In this document: positions 34,561 through 44,778 of the stretch, in pieces | Position numbering within the stretch: the first letter of the stretch is position 1 | Layout: every line of letters starts with the position of its first letter | NCBI GenBank assembly: GCA_023664665.1 | Contig: JAMPEY010000001.1 | Location: forward strand, 100,624 to 164,623 | Direction: 5' to 3' | Length of the DNA: 64,000 nucleotides | Origin: Lachnoclostridium sp. | GTDB taxonomy: Bacteria > Bacillota > Clostridia > Lachnospirales > Lachnospiraceae | Program-made: the position numbers and the translations under genes | Notes under the pieces: model-generated | Databases searched by the model: none | Told to the model about the DNA's origin: nothing | The model's input: the letters and a program-made list of their open reading frames with translations, nothing else

Positions 34561-35196
34561 ATGATGAGTAAAATTAAGACATTAAGCATCTGTTTTTTGA
34601 TCTGCACATGGATGCTTACGGGCTGTGCACAACAGGTAAAGGTGCCCGAAACGGTAGAAGAAAACACCCTGTGGGTGGATAAAGAGGGAACGGTGCGCTT
34701 GTATTTGGTGGATATGTTTGACGAAAAAGCCTATTTTGATGTGTCGGAGCTGACCCGTATGGCGATGGAAGAGGCGGAAAAATACAACAAGGCGAATGCG
34801 GATTCCGACCAAAAGAGCGTTGTAGTGGAGAAAGTGGAAAGAAGCAAAACGGACGGACGAATCCGCGTGAATTATACTTTCAAAGACGGAAAAGCCTTTA
34901 GCGGATTTCAGTTCCTTGACGGGACTCTGTTTTACGGAACGGTGAAGGAGGCTGCGGCTGCGGGCTACAGTCTCGGCAGCATGGCGCTGGTCAATGCAAA
35001 GGACGGCAGTATGACCACGGGAGCTGCGGTGGAATCCTCTGCGGCGGATAAACATGTTTTGATTACGGATCAGAAGCTTTTGATTTATTGTCCCTATCAG
35101 GTGACACATGTGGGAGAGGGCGCCGTGTGCAGGGAAGACGGTACGGTGGACACTACAAAGGCACAGGGGAATGTATTTATTTTGATGAAGCAATAA
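34561..35196 (+). CDS. Unknown lipoprotein
   Basis: About 211 residues. A signal peptide ends in a lipobox (MLTGC), so the protein is anchored outside the membrane. GAGGAAGGG precedes ATG 34561 (34564 is also possible). The mature part has a short alpha/beta region (TVRLYLVDMFDEKAYFDVSELTRMAMEEAEKYN) and a beta-rich second half (RIRVNYTFKDGKAFSGFQFLDG, KHVLITDQKLLIYCPYQVTHV). No known domain is recognised. It lies 36 nt after recO and 47 nt before glyQS. Confidence 0.78.
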   Translation: MMSKIKTLSICFLICTWMLTGCAQQVKVPETVEENTLWVDKEGTVRLYLVDMFDEKAYFDVSELTRMAMEEAEKYNKANADSDQKSVVVEKVERSKTDGRIRVNYTFKDGKAFSGFQFLDGTLFYGTVKEAAAAGYSLGSMALVNAKDGSMTTGAAVESSAADKHVLITDQKLLIYCPYQVTHVGEGAVCREDGTVDTTKAQGNVFILMKQ

Positions 35197-35243
35197 AGAC
35201 AGGTAAGCGGATAAAATAGAGGATAATCAGGGAGGCATATGTG

Positions 35244-36632
35244 ATGGAAAAAACAATGGAGAAAATTCAAGCTCTGGCAAAGGCAAGGGGCTTCGTATAT
35301 CCCGGCTCGGAGATTTACGGAGGACTTGCCAATACATGGGATTACGGCAATCTGGGTGTGGAGCTGAAGAATAATGTAAAAAAGGCATGGTGGCAGAAAT
35401 TTGTGCAGGAAAATCCATACAATGTGGGCGTGGACTGCGCCATCTTAATGAATCCCCAGACATGGGTGGCAAGCGGCCATCTCGGCAGTTTTGCGGATCC
35501 TTTGATGGATTGCAGGGAGTGTCATGAGCGTTTTCGCGCGGATAAGCTGATAGAGGATTTCTGCGAGGAGAACGGTATTGCCCTGACGGAGAGCGTGGAT
35601 GCATGGACTCAGGAGCAGATGAAAGAATTTGTAGAGGAAAAGAATATTCCCTGTCCCTCCTGCGGCAAACATAATTTTACGGATATCCGTCAATTCAATC
35701 TGATGTTCAAGACATTTCAGGGTGTTACGGAGGACGCCAAGAATACGGTATATTTGAGACCCGAGACGGCTCAGGGCATTTTTGTGAATTTTAAGAATGT
35801 ACAGAGGACTTCCCGGAAGAAACTGCCTTTCGGTATTGCGCAAATCGGCAAATCCTTCCGGAACGAGATTACTCCCGGCAACTTTACTTTCCGCACCAGA
35901 GAGTTTGAGCAGATGGAATTGGAATTTTTCTGCGAACCCGGCACGGATATGGAGTGGTTTCAGTATTGGAGGGCTTTCTGCCGTGACTGGCTTCTGTCTC
36001 TGGGAATTAAGGAAGATGAAATGAGGCTGAGGGACCATTCGCCGGAGGAACTTTGCTTTTACAGCAAGGGCACCACGGACATTGAGTTTAAATTCCCCTT
36101 CGGCTGGGGCGAGCTGTGGGGTATTGCGGACAGGACGGATTATGATCTGACCCAGCATCAGAATACTTCCGGTGAGGATATGTCCTATTTTGACGACGAA
36201 AAGAAAGAAAAATACATACCTTATGTAGTGGAGCCTTCTCTGGGGGCTGACCGCGTGGTGCTGGCATTTCTTTGTGCGGCATATGACGAGGAGCAGCTTC
36301 CCGACGGAGAGATGAGAACAGTGCTTAGGTTTCATCCGGCGCTTGCGCCCGTAAAAATAGGCGTGCTTCCCCTCTCAAAGAAGCTGAATCAGGGAGCGGA
36401 GGAGATTTATACGAAGCTGTCGGGGAAGTACAACTGTGAGTTTGATGACAGGGGCAATATCGGTAAGAGATACCGCAGGCAGGATGAAATCGGGACTCCT
36501 TTCTGTGTAACTTATGATTTTGAGTCTGAGACGGACGGCTGCGTGACGGTGCGTTTCCGTGACTCCATGGAGCAGGAACGCGTAAAAATTGCGGATTTGG
36601 AAGCTTATTTTGCGGATAAATTTGTATTTTAA
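35244..36632 (+). CDS. glyQS: Glycyl-tRNA synthetase, single-chain class II type
   Basis: About 462 residues, the homodimeric type found in many Firmicutes. Class II motif 2 is [25 protein letters not shown], preceded by [16 protein letters not shown]. Motif 3 is in [18 protein letters not shown]. The C-terminal anticodon-binding domain starts at [14 protein letters not shown] and ends with [16 protein letters not shown] four-cysteine site (CRECHER ... CPSCGKH) is present. GGAGG lies 8 nt upstream of ATG 35244; GTG 35241 is also possible. I found no T-box in the 47-nt gap upstream. Confidence 0.96.
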   Translation: MEKTMEKIQALAKARGFVYPGSEIYGGLANTWDYGNLGVELKNNVKKAWWQKFVQENPYNVGVDCAILMNPQTWVASGHLGSFADPLMDCRECHERFRADKLIEDFCEENGIALTESVDAWTQEQMKEFVEEKNIPCPSCGKHNFTDIRQFNLMFKTFQGVTEDAKNTVYLRPETAQGIFVNFKNVQRTSRKKLPFGIAQIGKSFRNEITPGNFTFRTREFEQMELEFFCEPGTDMEWFQYWRAFCRDWLLSLGIKEDEMRLRDHSPEELCFYSKGTTDIEFKFPFGWGELWGIADRTDYDLTQHQNTSGEDMSYFDDEKKEKYIPYVVEPSLGADRVVLAFLCAAYDEEQLPDGEMRTVLRFHPALAPVKIGVLPLSKKLNQGAEEIYTKLSGKYNCEFDDRGNIGKRYRRQDEIGTPFCVTYDFESETDGCVTVRFRDSMEQERVKIADLEAYFADKFVF

Positions 36633-36641
36633 AGAGGTATC

Positions 36642-39600
36642 ATGATGGAAGTATTAGAAATATTTCAGGTATTGGGAATAGAGGCAACCAAGGATGAGCA
36701 GGCTATCAGGAATGCTTACCGGGATAAGCTTTCCGTGACCAACCCGGAGGATAATCCGGAGGGGTTTAAAAGACTGCGCACGGCTTATGAAGAAGCGTGC
36801 CTGTATGCGAAGCAGACGGATGAAAATGCCGAAAAGGAGAAGGATACCACGCCCTCGGGCCTTTGGGTGGCACAGGTGGAGGATATCTATAAAAATATTC
36901 ATTCCAGACAGGATATAGAGAGATGGAAAGCGCTGTTTGAGGAGGATATCTTTTTATCTCTGGAAGAAGAAGAAAACTGCCGGATGAAGCTGCTTGCTTT
37001 TTTGATGGATCATTTTAAGCTTCCTACGGATGTATGGAAGCTTTTGGATGAAAAATTGAACCTTGTGTCCGATGCCGCTGCGCTGAGAGAACATTTTCCC
37101 GTGGATTTCATTCATTATGTGGTGGCAAAATGCGAGCGCGGCGAGGATGTGGAATTCGGGCAGTTTGAAGGGGAGCCGGAGGCTGCTTATGATATGTTCC
37201 TGCAGTATTATGACCGCTGCTGGAACGCCTTGCAGGACAAGCAGATAGAACAGGCGGAGGAGTACATAAAAAATGCGGATGAGCTGAATATTTACCATCC
37301 CGTCATGGAGGTCTGCCGTGCCCATGCGGCGGTGGAGCGGGGCAAAACGGAGGAAGCTATCGACTGCCTGTTAAAGCTTAGGGAGCGTTTTCCCAAGGAC
37401 CTGATGATTTGTTATAATGCGGCGGAAATTATGTGGCATCATGACAGGAAAGAGCAGGCGGCGGAAATTTACCGGGAATTAAAAGAGGTAAATGATGTTC
37501 ATTACATGGCGAACGTACGCCTGACCGAGTGGAATTATCATCAGGGAAAGTATGAGGAAGCCAAGAAATGCGCGGAAACCGTGCTTGCAGCCGGCGCGGA
37601 CGATGAATTTATGGAGCTGCTTGCCAAGGTAAATGTGGAAATCGAAAAGGATTATGAAAGGCATTATAAGCAGGAGGGGGATGTCCGCTCCGCATTGGAA
37701 TTGGGCTGGTGCTATCTGCAGGACGGCAAGGTCAGCAGGGGAATCAGTCTGGTAGAGGAGCTGGAGGGCCGGATTTCCGAAGCGGATGACGCGGAATACC
37801 AAGGTCTTCTCACAAAGCTTTATGTGGAAGAGACAGACTATGAAATGGCTCTGGCAAGGGCGGAAAAATGGGAAAAGGCTTTGCGGAAGAAACTAAAGAC
37901 CGATGAACCCGAGGAAGAAAAAGAAAAGGACAGAAACCGCATCCGCCAGTATCATTTGATTCGGATGCAGTGTTTTCATGCTCTGGGCGACATGCGGAAT
38001 GAGCCGGAGAGCAAAAACAGCAGGGAGAATTATGAGAAAGCTATTGAGGAGGGCGGCAGTATTTTGGACGGCAGCCCCAATGATATCGGAATCATGCTGG
38101 AACAGGCTCAGATTTACATGGAGATGGAAGAGTATGAGAAGAGCCTTGATCTGTGTGCAAGAATCGTGGACGAGTATCAGGTTTATGCGGCTTATGCCAC
38201 GGAGATTGAGGTGTACCGCAGACAGTGGAATGCTTCCGGTGTAGTGCAGTCGGGGCAGCAGTGCATTCACTTTTTCCCGAATTATGAGAGGGCTTATGAG
38301 CATGTGGCAAAGGTTTTTCTGGATCTGGAAAGACCGGAGGATCTTGCGAATGTGATGAAGGACGCCAAGGCGCAGGGGATTGAGAGCGTGATACTGGATG
38401 CGTATCAGTATCAGATGGACAAAAATGTGCCGGAGACGGATGTGCTGGACGAGAAGCTGGCGAAATTCCGAAAAGAATATTTCACAAAAGTAGAAAACGG
38501 GGATATGGAAGCGTACCGCGAAGGGCTTCCCATATTGACGGAATATTTGTATTGGTATCCCGGCACTTATATGCTGGTGGAAAGAGGATTATTCCACAGG
38601 GCGGCGCATCGCTATGAGGAGGCGAAAGCGGACTTTGAGAAAGCCCTTGCGGAAAATCCGAGACAGCCATATGCTTTAAACGGTCTCAGCTTTGTCTACA
38701 AATTTGAAGGAAATTATGAGCAGGCGCTCATCTGTTTAAAGAGGGCAAACCGTTACAGGGACCCGGAAATGAGTGATGTCATTTATGCGGATATGGCAAA
38801 TTTGTATTCTCTTATGGGCAATTATAAAGAGGCGGCAAAATGCTATGAAAAATTTACCAAGAAGACAGGCTCCCGCTTTCCCTATCATATGAGCAAATAC
38901 GCCACCTGTTTGATGCGCTGCGGGGAAGTGAACAAGGCGGTGCAGATACTGAAATCCGCCTACGGTGAAGATTCGCTGGATTACCTTAACGAGGCATGCG
39001 ATGTTTATCAGGTATCGGGAATGCCGGAAAAAGCAAAAGAGATTCTGGCTCAATGGGAAAGCCGGAAGAAGAGTTTGGATAACAGCGAAAAAAGCGATTA
39101 TTACGATAAAATGGTATGGCAGGAGCTTTTGTTCGGCAGCGGGGAAAAAGCGGTTGATTATATGTGCAAGAAGCTGGAATTGGGAGACCAGGGCACATAT
39201 GGCGACAGTTTGAGCGATGCCATTTTTACCTGTATTTTGTGCGGAAACGATAAAAAGGGCAGGGAGCTTGCGGCAAAACTCAGGCTGCATTTGACAAAGA
39301 CAGAACAAAAAAATGGCGGTTCAAGAGAATATTCCAATATGGCAAAGAGCTCCGTTTATGAGAAAACCATGTCCTGCTATTACACGAAATCCGCAGAGGA
39401 GTTGGAACAGATGCTGGATAAGGGGGACTGCGAGGAAACCTGTCATATCTGTACTTATTGCATCTGTAAGGAGTTAGAGGCGGTACGCATTTTGGTCATG
39501 CTCAGATGCGGCAAAGAAAAAGAAGCTTTTGCAAGACTGGACGCCAATTTGGAAAAGCAAAAAGATGAGTTTATGCTTGCCATCCGTCATATCTGTGAAA

Positions 39601-39725
39601 GCGGGGTAAAGGTGACGCCCGACTCTGTGCTGCAGCAGGAAAAACAGACGCCCGATACGGCGCAGACCGGCAGTGCAAGCGGCTTCATGGCACAGCTTAA
39701 GGGAATATTTGGGCGTAAAAAATAA
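36642..39725 (+). CDS. Large J-domain-like and TPR-repeat protein
   Basis: About 1027 residues, cytoplasmic. Residues 1-55 (IFQVLGIEATKDEQAIRNAYRDKLSVTNPEDNPEGFKRLRTAYEEA) fold like a J domain, but the H-P-D tripeptide that activates Hsp70 is replaced by T-N-P-E-D, so it is a degenerate J domain. The rest is almost entirely TPR-like helical pairs, clearest at YNAAEIMWHHDRKEQAAEIYREL, HRYEEAKADFEKALAENPRQPYALNGLSFVYKFEGNYEQALICL and YADMANLYSLMGNYKEAAKCYEKF. It begins 9 nt after glyQS and precedes an Hsp70-like gene by 158 nt. The two probably work as a co-chaperone/chaperone pair. ATG 36642 or 36645 may be used. Confidence 0.85.
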   Translation: MMEVLEIFQVLGIEATKDEQAIRNAYRDKLSVTNPEDNPEGFKRLRTAYEEACLYAKQTDENAEKEKDTTPSGLWVAQVEDIYKNIHSRQDIERWKALFEEDIFLSLEEEENCRMKLLAFLMDHFKLPTDVWKLLDEKLNLVSDAAALREHFPVDFIHYVVAKCERGEDVEFGQFEGEPEAAYDMFLQYYDRCWNALQDKQIEQAEEYIKNADELNIYHPVMEVCRAHAAVERGKTEEAIDCLLKLRERFPKDLMICYNAAEIMWHHDRKEQAAEIYRELKEVNDVHYMANVRLTEWNYHQGKYEEAKKCAETVLAAGADDEFMELLAKVNVEIEKDYERHYKQEGDVRSALELGWCYLQDGKVSRGISLVEELEGRISEADDAEYQGLLTKLYVEETDYEMALARAEKWEKALRKKLKTDEPEEEKEKDRNRIRQYHLIRMQCFHALGDMRNEPESKNSRENYEKAIEEGGSILDGSPNDIGIMLEQAQIYMEMEEYEKSLDLCARIVDEYQVYAAYATEIEVYRRQWNASGVVQSGQQCIHFFPNYERAYEHVAKVFLDLERPEDLANVMKDAKAQGIESVILDAYQYQMDKNVPETDVLDEKLAKFRKEYFTKVENGDMEAYREGLPILTEYLYWYPGTYMLVERGLFHRAAHRYEEAKADFEKALAENPRQPYALNGLSFVYKFEGNYEQALICLKRANRYRDPEMSDVIYADMANLYSLMGNYKEAAKCYEKFTKKTGSRFPYHMSKYATCLMRCGEVNKAVQILKSAYGEDSLDYLNEACDVYQVSGMPEKAKEILAQWESRKKSLDNSEKSDYYDKMVWQELLFGSGEKAVDYMCKKLELGDQGTYGDSLSDAIFTCILCGNDKKGRELAAKLRLHLTKTEQKNGGSREYSNMAKSSVYEKTMSCYYTKSAEELEQMLDKGDCEETCHICTYCICKELEAVRILVMLRCGKEKEAFARLDANLEKQKDEFMLAIRHICESGVKVTPDSVLQQEKQTPDTAQTGSASGFMAQLKGIFGRKK

Positions 39726-39737
39726 AGGAAATGCTGT

Positions 39738-39871
39738 TATAATAGTGGAGGAAGATTCACGCCAAAAAAGAAACAAAGGAATATACTGTGAAAAATATAT
39801 CTAAGGCAGTAAAAAACACTGCCTAAGATATATTAAGTTTCACATTGCCTATTTGAGCCGCCGAAGGCGGC
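39738..39871 (+). promoter_or_regulatory. Promoter and two-hairpin leader of the hsp70-like gene
   Basis: Extended -10 TGT-TATAAT (39738-39743), no clear -35. The leader folds into a long hairpin: TGTGAAA (39787-39793) with TTTCACA (39838-39844) outside, and arms 39794-39810 and 39818-39834 inside (17 bp, one mismatch). A GCCGCC-GAA-GGCGGC hairpin at 39857-39871 directly precedes the ribosome site. The alaS leader has a parallel arrangement. Confidence 0.65.
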
Positions 39872-39883
39872 ATGGAGATTAGT

Positions 39884-41569
39884 ATGATAGTAGGAATTGA
39901 TTTAGGGACAACAAACAGTCTGGTGGCTTATTTTACGGAAGAAGGGGCAAAGATTATCCCCAATCGGCTGGGAAAGAATCTGACGCCTTCCGTTGTGAGC
40001 GTGGACGAAGAAGGAAATGTATATGTGGGAGAGACGGCAAGGGAGCGCATGAGCCTGTATCCCGATTCCGTGGCGCAGACCTTTAAGCGCAGCATGGGAA
40101 CGGAGCGGGAATATGTGCTGAGCGGGCAGAAATTTAAGCCGGAGGAGCTCTCCAGCATGGTGCTGCGCGCCTTAAAAGAGGATGCGGAAAGCTTTCTGGG
40201 CGAAGAGGTTACGGAGGCTGTTATCAGCGTGCCCGCATATTTTGACGACAAGAGGAGAAAGGCTACCAAAAGAGCGGGGGAACTGGCGGGGCTTAAGGTG
40301 GAGAGAATGATTTCCGAACCTACGGCGGCGGCAGTTGCCTACGGGTTGTATGATAAAACACAGGATACCCGGTTTTTGGTGTTTGATTTGGGAGGCGGCA
40401 CATTTGATGTGTCCATTCTGGAGCTTTATCACAATATTCTGGAGGTTCGTGCCGTAGCCGGCGATAATTATCTGGGAGGCGAGGATTTCACGGCAGTGAT
40501 GGCAAAGCTGTTTTTACAGAAGAGCGGTCTGACCCTTGCGAATCTGTCGGAAAAGGAACAGGTGCGGCTGTACCGTCAGGCGGAGAAGGCGAAGCGCGCC
40601 ATCAGCGAGCAGACGGAAGTGACAATGAGTTTCCTATACAAAGAAGAGACGAAGGAAGAAAAAATTACCGTTAAGGAATATGAGGAAGCCTGTGAGGAGC
40701 TTCTCATGAAAATCAGGGAGCCTGTGAAAAAGAGTCTTGCGGACGCAGGGCTTAAGCTGTCCGATATCGACGAAGTGCTGTTAATCGGAGGCGCTACAAG
40801 GCTGTCCATTGTGAGGGAATTTTTGATCCGCCTTTTCAGGAAATTTCCGGATACCAAGATGAATCCGGATGAGGCGGTAGCTTTGGGCGCTGCCATTCAG
40901 GCGGCGATGAAGGAGCGCAGGGAAGAGGTAAAGGAAGTCATTCTTACGGATGTCTGTTCCTTTACTCTGGGCACCGAGGTTGTGGTGGAATATGAAGAGG
41001 GCAGATTTGAGGACGGGAGATTCTGCCCGATTATCGAGAGGAATACCGTGATTCCCGCAAGCCATACGGAGCGGCTTTATACGGCAAGGGACAATCAGGA
41101 TAAGGTGAGAGTCCGGGTACTGCAGGGCGAGAGCCGTTTTGCGAGGAACAATTTGTATCTGGGAGAATTGGAAATTGATGTGCCGAAAGCTCCCAAGGGG
41201 CAGGAGTCCGTGGATGTAACTTACACTTATGATATCAATTCCCTTTTGGAAGTGGAAGTAAAGGTAGTGTCCACGGGAAAAAGCCAGAAAATGATCATCA
41301 AGGGTCAGGATAACCAGATGACCGAGGAAGAGATTCAAAAGCGTATGGAAGAGCTGGCATATTTGAAGATTCAGCCTAGGGACTATGAGGAAAACAGGCT
41401 GGTACTTCTTAGGGCAGAGCGCATGTATGAGGAGTCTTTGGGAGACCGCCGGAAAAAACTGGATCATTATATTACGGTATTTGAGGCGGCGTTGAAAAAG
41501 GGAGATCATGAGGGAATCATGGATGCAAGAGACGAACTGAATGAAATTCTTGAGGAAGAGGACGACTAA
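39884..41569 (+). CDS. Short DnaK/Hsp70-like chaperone
   Basis: About 561 residues, shorter than housekeeping DnaK (about 610-640). The ATPase domain has [27 protein letters not shown] and [16 protein letters not shown]. The substrate-binding domain contains [12 protein letters not shown] and [15 protein letters not shown]. The C-terminal helical lid is reduced and ends in an acidic tail ([10 protein letters not shown]) without the E-E-V-D-like disorder of DnaK. The ATG at 39884 begins the canonical M-I-V-G-I-D sequence with ATGGAG 6 nt upstream. No dnaJ/grpE genes are adjacent, so this is probably an accessory Hsp70 for the preceding J-like/TPR protein. Confidence 0.92.
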   Translation: MIVGIDLGTTNSLVAYFTEEGAKIIPNRLGKNLTPSVVSVDEEGNVYVGETARERMSLYPDSVAQTFKRSMGTEREYVLSGQKFKPEELSSMVLRALKEDAESFLGEEVTEAVISVPAYFDDKRRKATKRAGELAGLKVERMISEPTAAAVAYGLYDKTQDTRFLVFDLGGGTFDVSILELYHNILEVRAVAGDNYLGGEDFTAVMAKLFLQKSGLTLANLSEKEQVRLYRQAEKAKRAISEQTEVTMSFLYKEETKEEKITVKEYEEACEELLMKIREPVKKSLADAGLKLSDIDEVLLIGGATRLSIVREFLIRLFRKFPDTKMNPDEAVALGAAIQAAMKERREEVKEVILTDVCSFTLGTEVVVEYEEGRFEDGRFCPIIERNTVIPASHTERLYTARDNQDKVRVRVLQGESRFARNNLYLGELEIDVPKAPKGQESVDVTYTYDINSLLEVEVKVVSTGKSQKMIIKGQDNQMTEEEIQKRMEELAYLKIQPRDYEENRLVLLRAERMYEESLGDRRKKLDHYITVFEAALKKGDHEGIMDARDELNEILEEEDD

Positions 41570-41570
41570 A

Positions 41571-41692
41571 GTGTGAAGAGAATTTCTAAGTCTGCAAAGT
41601 ACGCAGACATAAGAAATTCTAAAGCTTCACACCGAAGAATGCCAAAAGCAGGCATTCTTCCTATAACTTATTCATGCCGCTGAAGCGGCATG
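41571..41692 (+). promoter_or_regulatory. Three-hairpin leader of alaS
   Basis: GTGTGAAG (41571-41578) pairs with CTTCACAC (41625-41632), enclosing a long hairpin (41579-41595 with 41603-41620, one bulge). Two perfect hairpins follow: GAAGAATGCC/GGCATTCTTC (41634-41660) and CATGCCGC-TGAA-GCGGCATG (41673-41692). No T-box signature is present. The first hairpin shares closing bases and a TCTAAG core with the one ahead of the hsp70-like gene. Confidence 0.65.
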
Positions 41693-41731
41693 TTTGGGAG
41701 TTTGAAAGATATTGATTTGGAGGGTAGGGTC

Positions 41732-44386
41732 ATGAAAGCGTACGGCGTAAATGAATTGAGGAGAATGTTTTTGGAATTTTTTGAGGGCAAGGGGCATTTA
41801 AAGATGAAAAGTTTTTCCCTGGTGCCGCATAATGACAACAGTCTGTTGATCATTAATTCCGGCATGGCGCCCTTAAAGCCTTATTTTACGGGACAGGAAA
41901 TTCCTCCGAGGCGCAGGGTTGCCACCTGTCAGAAGTGCGTGCGCACGGGCGATATCGAGAATGTGGGTAAGACGGCAAGGCATCTTACCTTTTTTGAGAT
42001 GCTGGGAAATTTCTCCTTCGGAGATTATTTTAAGCATGAGGCGATTGCATGGAGCTGGGAATTCCTCACTCAGGTAGTGGGAATGGACGCTGAGCGACTG
42101 TACCCTTCGATTTATTGTGAAGATGATGAGGCATACGATATCTGGACGAAGGAGATAGGCGTGCCCGGTGAGAAGATTACGCGTTTTTACCGGGACGAGA
42201 ACGGGAAGTGTGACAATTTCTGGGAGCATGGCGCAGGTCCCTGCGGACCCTGTTCCGAGATTTATTATGACAGGGGCGAAAAATACGGCTGCGGTAAACC
42301 CGATTGTAAGGTGGGCTGCGACTGCGACCGTTTCATGGAAGTGTGGAACAATGTGTTCACGCAGTTTGATAATGACGGACACGGAAATTATACGGAGCTT
42401 TCCCAGAAAAATATCGACACAGGTATGGGACTTGAGCGTCTGGCGGTGGTGGTGCAGGATGTGGATTCCGTGTTTGATGTGGATACCATGAAAGCAATCC
42501 GCGACAGGATTTGTGAAATTGCAGATGTGAAATATCAGACGGACGAGGCAAAGGATGTGTCCATCCGTCTGATTACCGACCATATCCGTTCCTCTACCTT
42601 TATGATCAGCGACGGTATTCTGCCGTCCAACGAAGGCAGGGGCTATGTGCTGCGCAGATTGATCCGCCGCGCGGCAAGGCATGGCAGGCTTCTCGGCGTT
42701 GACGGAAAGTTTTTGGCCGATTTAAGCAGGACGGTTATTCATGAGTGTAAGGACGGCTATCCGGAGCTTGAGGAAAAGAAAGACTTTATTCTGAATGTAT
42801 TGACGCAGGAGGAGGATAAGTTTGATAAGACCATCGATCAGGGATTGGGCATTTTAGGAGAGATGGAAGAGGAGATGAAGGCTTCCGGGGTTAAGGAACT
42901 TTCCGGTGAGAATGTATTTAAACTCTATGATACTTATGGATTTCCTGTGGATCTGACAGAGGAGATTCTGGCGGAGAAAGGATTCGGCATAGATCAGGCT
43001 GGGTTTGATATCTGCATGAAGGAACAGAAGGAAAAGGCGAGAAAAGCCCGTAAAGTTACCAATTATATGGGCGCGGATGCCACTATATACGAGTCCATTG
43101 ATGTGAATATTACTTCTAAATTTGTGGGATATGACCGCTTAGAGCATGAATCCAAGGTAACAGTGCTTACTACGGACACAGAGCTTGTGGATGCTTTGAC
43201 CGATGGACAGGTGGGCACCATTATCGTGGACGAAACCCCGTTCTATGCCACCATGGGCGGACAGAATGCGGATGTCGGCGTGATTACCACAAAGGACGGC
43301 AGTTTTGAAGTAAAAGATACCATTAAGCTTTTAGGAGGCAAAATCGGCCATGTGGGAACCGTTACAAGCGGCATGATTAAGGTGGGAGATATGGTTACCT
43401 TAACTGTGGATGCCGCAAACAGGGCGGATACCTGTAAGAACCACAGCGCAACCCATCTGCTTCAGAAAGCTTTGAGAGAGGTGCTCGGAACCCATGTGGA
43501 GCAGAGCGGTTCCTATGTGGACGGCGAGAGGCTGCGTTTTGACTTCAGCCATTTTGCACCCATGACACAGGACGAGCTGTCTAAGGTGGAAGCGCTGGTC
43601 AATGAGAAGATTTCCGAGAATCTGCCTGTGGTAACAGATGTTATGGGAATTGAAGAAGCTAAAAAAACAGGTGCTATGGCATTGTTTGGCGAAAAGTACG
43701 GCGAGAAGGTAAGGGTAGTAAAAATGGGCGACTTTTCCGTGGAGCTCTGCGGCGGTACCCATGTTAAAAATACGGGCGTTATTTCTACATTTAAGATTCT
43801 TTCCGAAAACGGCGTGGCTGCGGGGGTTCGCAGAATCGAAGCCCTGACCGGGAACGGAGTGATGGCTTATTATCGGAATCTGGAGAAGGTTTTGGAGGAG
43901 GCAAGCAGGGTTCTCAAGACGAATCCCGGTTCCTTGGTGGAAAAATGCGAACATGTCATGGCTGAGATAAAAGAGCTTTCTTCCGAGAATGAATCTTTAA
44001 GGAGCAAGGCGGCAAAAGAAGCGCTGGGCGATGTCATGGACAGGACCGTTGAAGTAAAGGGAGTAAAACTTCTTGTGGCAAGCGTGGACGGCGTGGACAT
44101 GAACGGACTGCGCAATTTAGGCGACCAGCTTAAGGAAAAATTGGGTGAGGGCGTGGTAGTGCTTCTGTCCAATCAGGACGGCAAGGTGAATATGATTGCC
44201 ATGGCTACGGAGGCTGCCATGAAGAGCGGCGCCCATGCGGGCAATTTAATCAAAGGTATCGCGGCTTGCGTAGGCGGCGGCGGTGGCGGCAGACCCAATA
44301 TGGCGCAGGCGGGCGGCAAGAATCCTGCGGGGATTCCTGCGGCAATCGCGGAGGCTGCAAAGGTATTGGAAGGGCAGTTAGCGTGA
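41732..44386 (+). CDS. alaS: Alanyl-tRNA synthetase
   Basis: About 884 residues, full length. The class II catalytic domain begins MKAYGVNELRRMFLEFFEGKGH, with HLTFFEMLGNFSFGDYFK and GAGPCGPCSEIYYDRGE. The editing domain zinc ligands are in HSATH and CGGTH, which remove serine or glycine wrongly attached to tRNA(Ala). The C-terminal C-Ala domain contains the glycine-rich stretch before RPNMAQAGG. GGAGGGTAGGG lies just upstream of ATG 41732, so the in-frame ATG at 41690 was rejected; it lies inside a leader hairpin. Confidence 0.97.
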   Translation: MKAYGVNELRRMFLEFFEGKGHLKMKSFSLVPHNDNSLLIINSGMAPLKPYFTGQEIPPRRRVATCQKCVRTGDIENVGKTARHLTFFEMLGNFSFGDYFKHEAIAWSWEFLTQVVGMDAERLYPSIYCEDDEAYDIWTKEIGVPGEKITRFYRDENGKCDNFWEHGAGPCGPCSEIYYDRGEKYGCGKPDCKVGCDCDRFMEVWNNVFTQFDNDGHGNYTELSQKNIDTGMGLERLAVVVQDVDSVFDVDTMKAIRDRICEIADVKYQTDEAKDVSIRLITDHIRSSTFMISDGILPSNEGRGYVLRRLIRRAARHGRLLGVDGKFLADLSRTVIHECKDGYPELEEKKDFILNVLTQEEDKFDKTIDQGLGILGEMEEEMKASGVKELSGENVFKLYDTYGFPVDLTEEILAEKGFGIDQAGFDICMKEQKEKARKARKVTNYMGADATIYESIDVNITSKFVGYDRLEHESKVTVLTTDTELVDALTDGQVGTIIVDETPFYATMGGQNADVGVITTKDGSFEVKDTIKLLGGKIGHVGTVTSGMIKVGDMVTLTVDAANRADTCKNHSATHLLQKALREVLGTHVEQSGSYVDGERLRFDFSHFAPMTQDELSKVEALVNEKISENLPVVTDVMGIEEAKKTGAMALFGEKYGEKVRVVKMGDFSVELCGGTHVKNTGVISTFKILSENGVAAGVRRIEALTGNGVMAYYRNLEKVLEEASRVLKTNPGSLVEKCEHVMAEIKELSSENESLRSKAAKEALGDVMDRTVEVKGVKLLVASVDGVDMNGLRNLGDQLKEKLGEGVVVLLSNQDGKVNMIAMATEAAMKSGAHAGNLIKGIAACVGGGGGGRPNMAQAGGKNPAGIPAAIAEAAKVLEGQLA

Positions 44387-44439
44387 TATATATTACATAG
44401 AGAAAAGAAAATGTCAGCATCAAGGAGTAAGCGGGACAG

Positions 44440-44772
44440 ATGGAAGAAAAACGGATAGAAGGCTTGTGGGACTGCGCATATTGCGGGCGTAAGGGAATCA
44501 AAGCAAGGTTTGATGCCTGTATGTCCTGTGGAAGACCGCGGGGAATTGACACGCTTTTTTATCTGCCCGATGATTTGGATGCGGCGGTTCTGACTCAGGA
44601 GGAAAAGGCAAAAACCACAGATGCGCCGGATTGGCTGTGTGATTATTGTGGTTCCTATAATCGTGCGGATGTTTCCCGTTGTCCGAAATGCGGCGGAGAC
44701 AGAAGCGAGTCGAAATCCGACTACGGAATGCTTCACAAGCTGACCGGAAAATTATTTGGCAGAAAGAAGTGA
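44440..44772 (+). CDS. Small protein with two zinc ribbons
   Basis: About 110 residues. Two RanBP2-like zinc knuckles are visible: WDCAYCGRKG...DACMSCGRPR and WLCDYCGSYN...SRCPKCGGDR, each C-x2-C...C-x2-C. The linker is acidic and the C-terminus is basic (KLTGKLFGRKK). Such fingers bind single-stranded RNA or protein partners. It lies 53 nt after alaS and only 6 nt before the SpeD-like gene, so it may belong to the polyamine operon. No enzymatic function can be assigned. Confidence 0.75.
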   Translation: MEEKRIEGLWDCAYCGRKGIKARFDACMSCGRPRGIDTLFYLPDDLDAAVLTQEEKAKTTDAPDWLCDYCGSYNRADVSRCPKCGGDRSESKSDYGMLHKLTGKLFGRKK

Positions 44773-44778
44773 TCCCTA

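Noticed and set aside
41571-41731. T-box riboswitch in the alaS leader
   Set aside because: The leader has long hairpins but no T-box sequence (AGGGTGG followed by CCGCG-type bases) and no terminator/antiterminator pair that I could see. The glyQS gap of 47 nt is too short for one.
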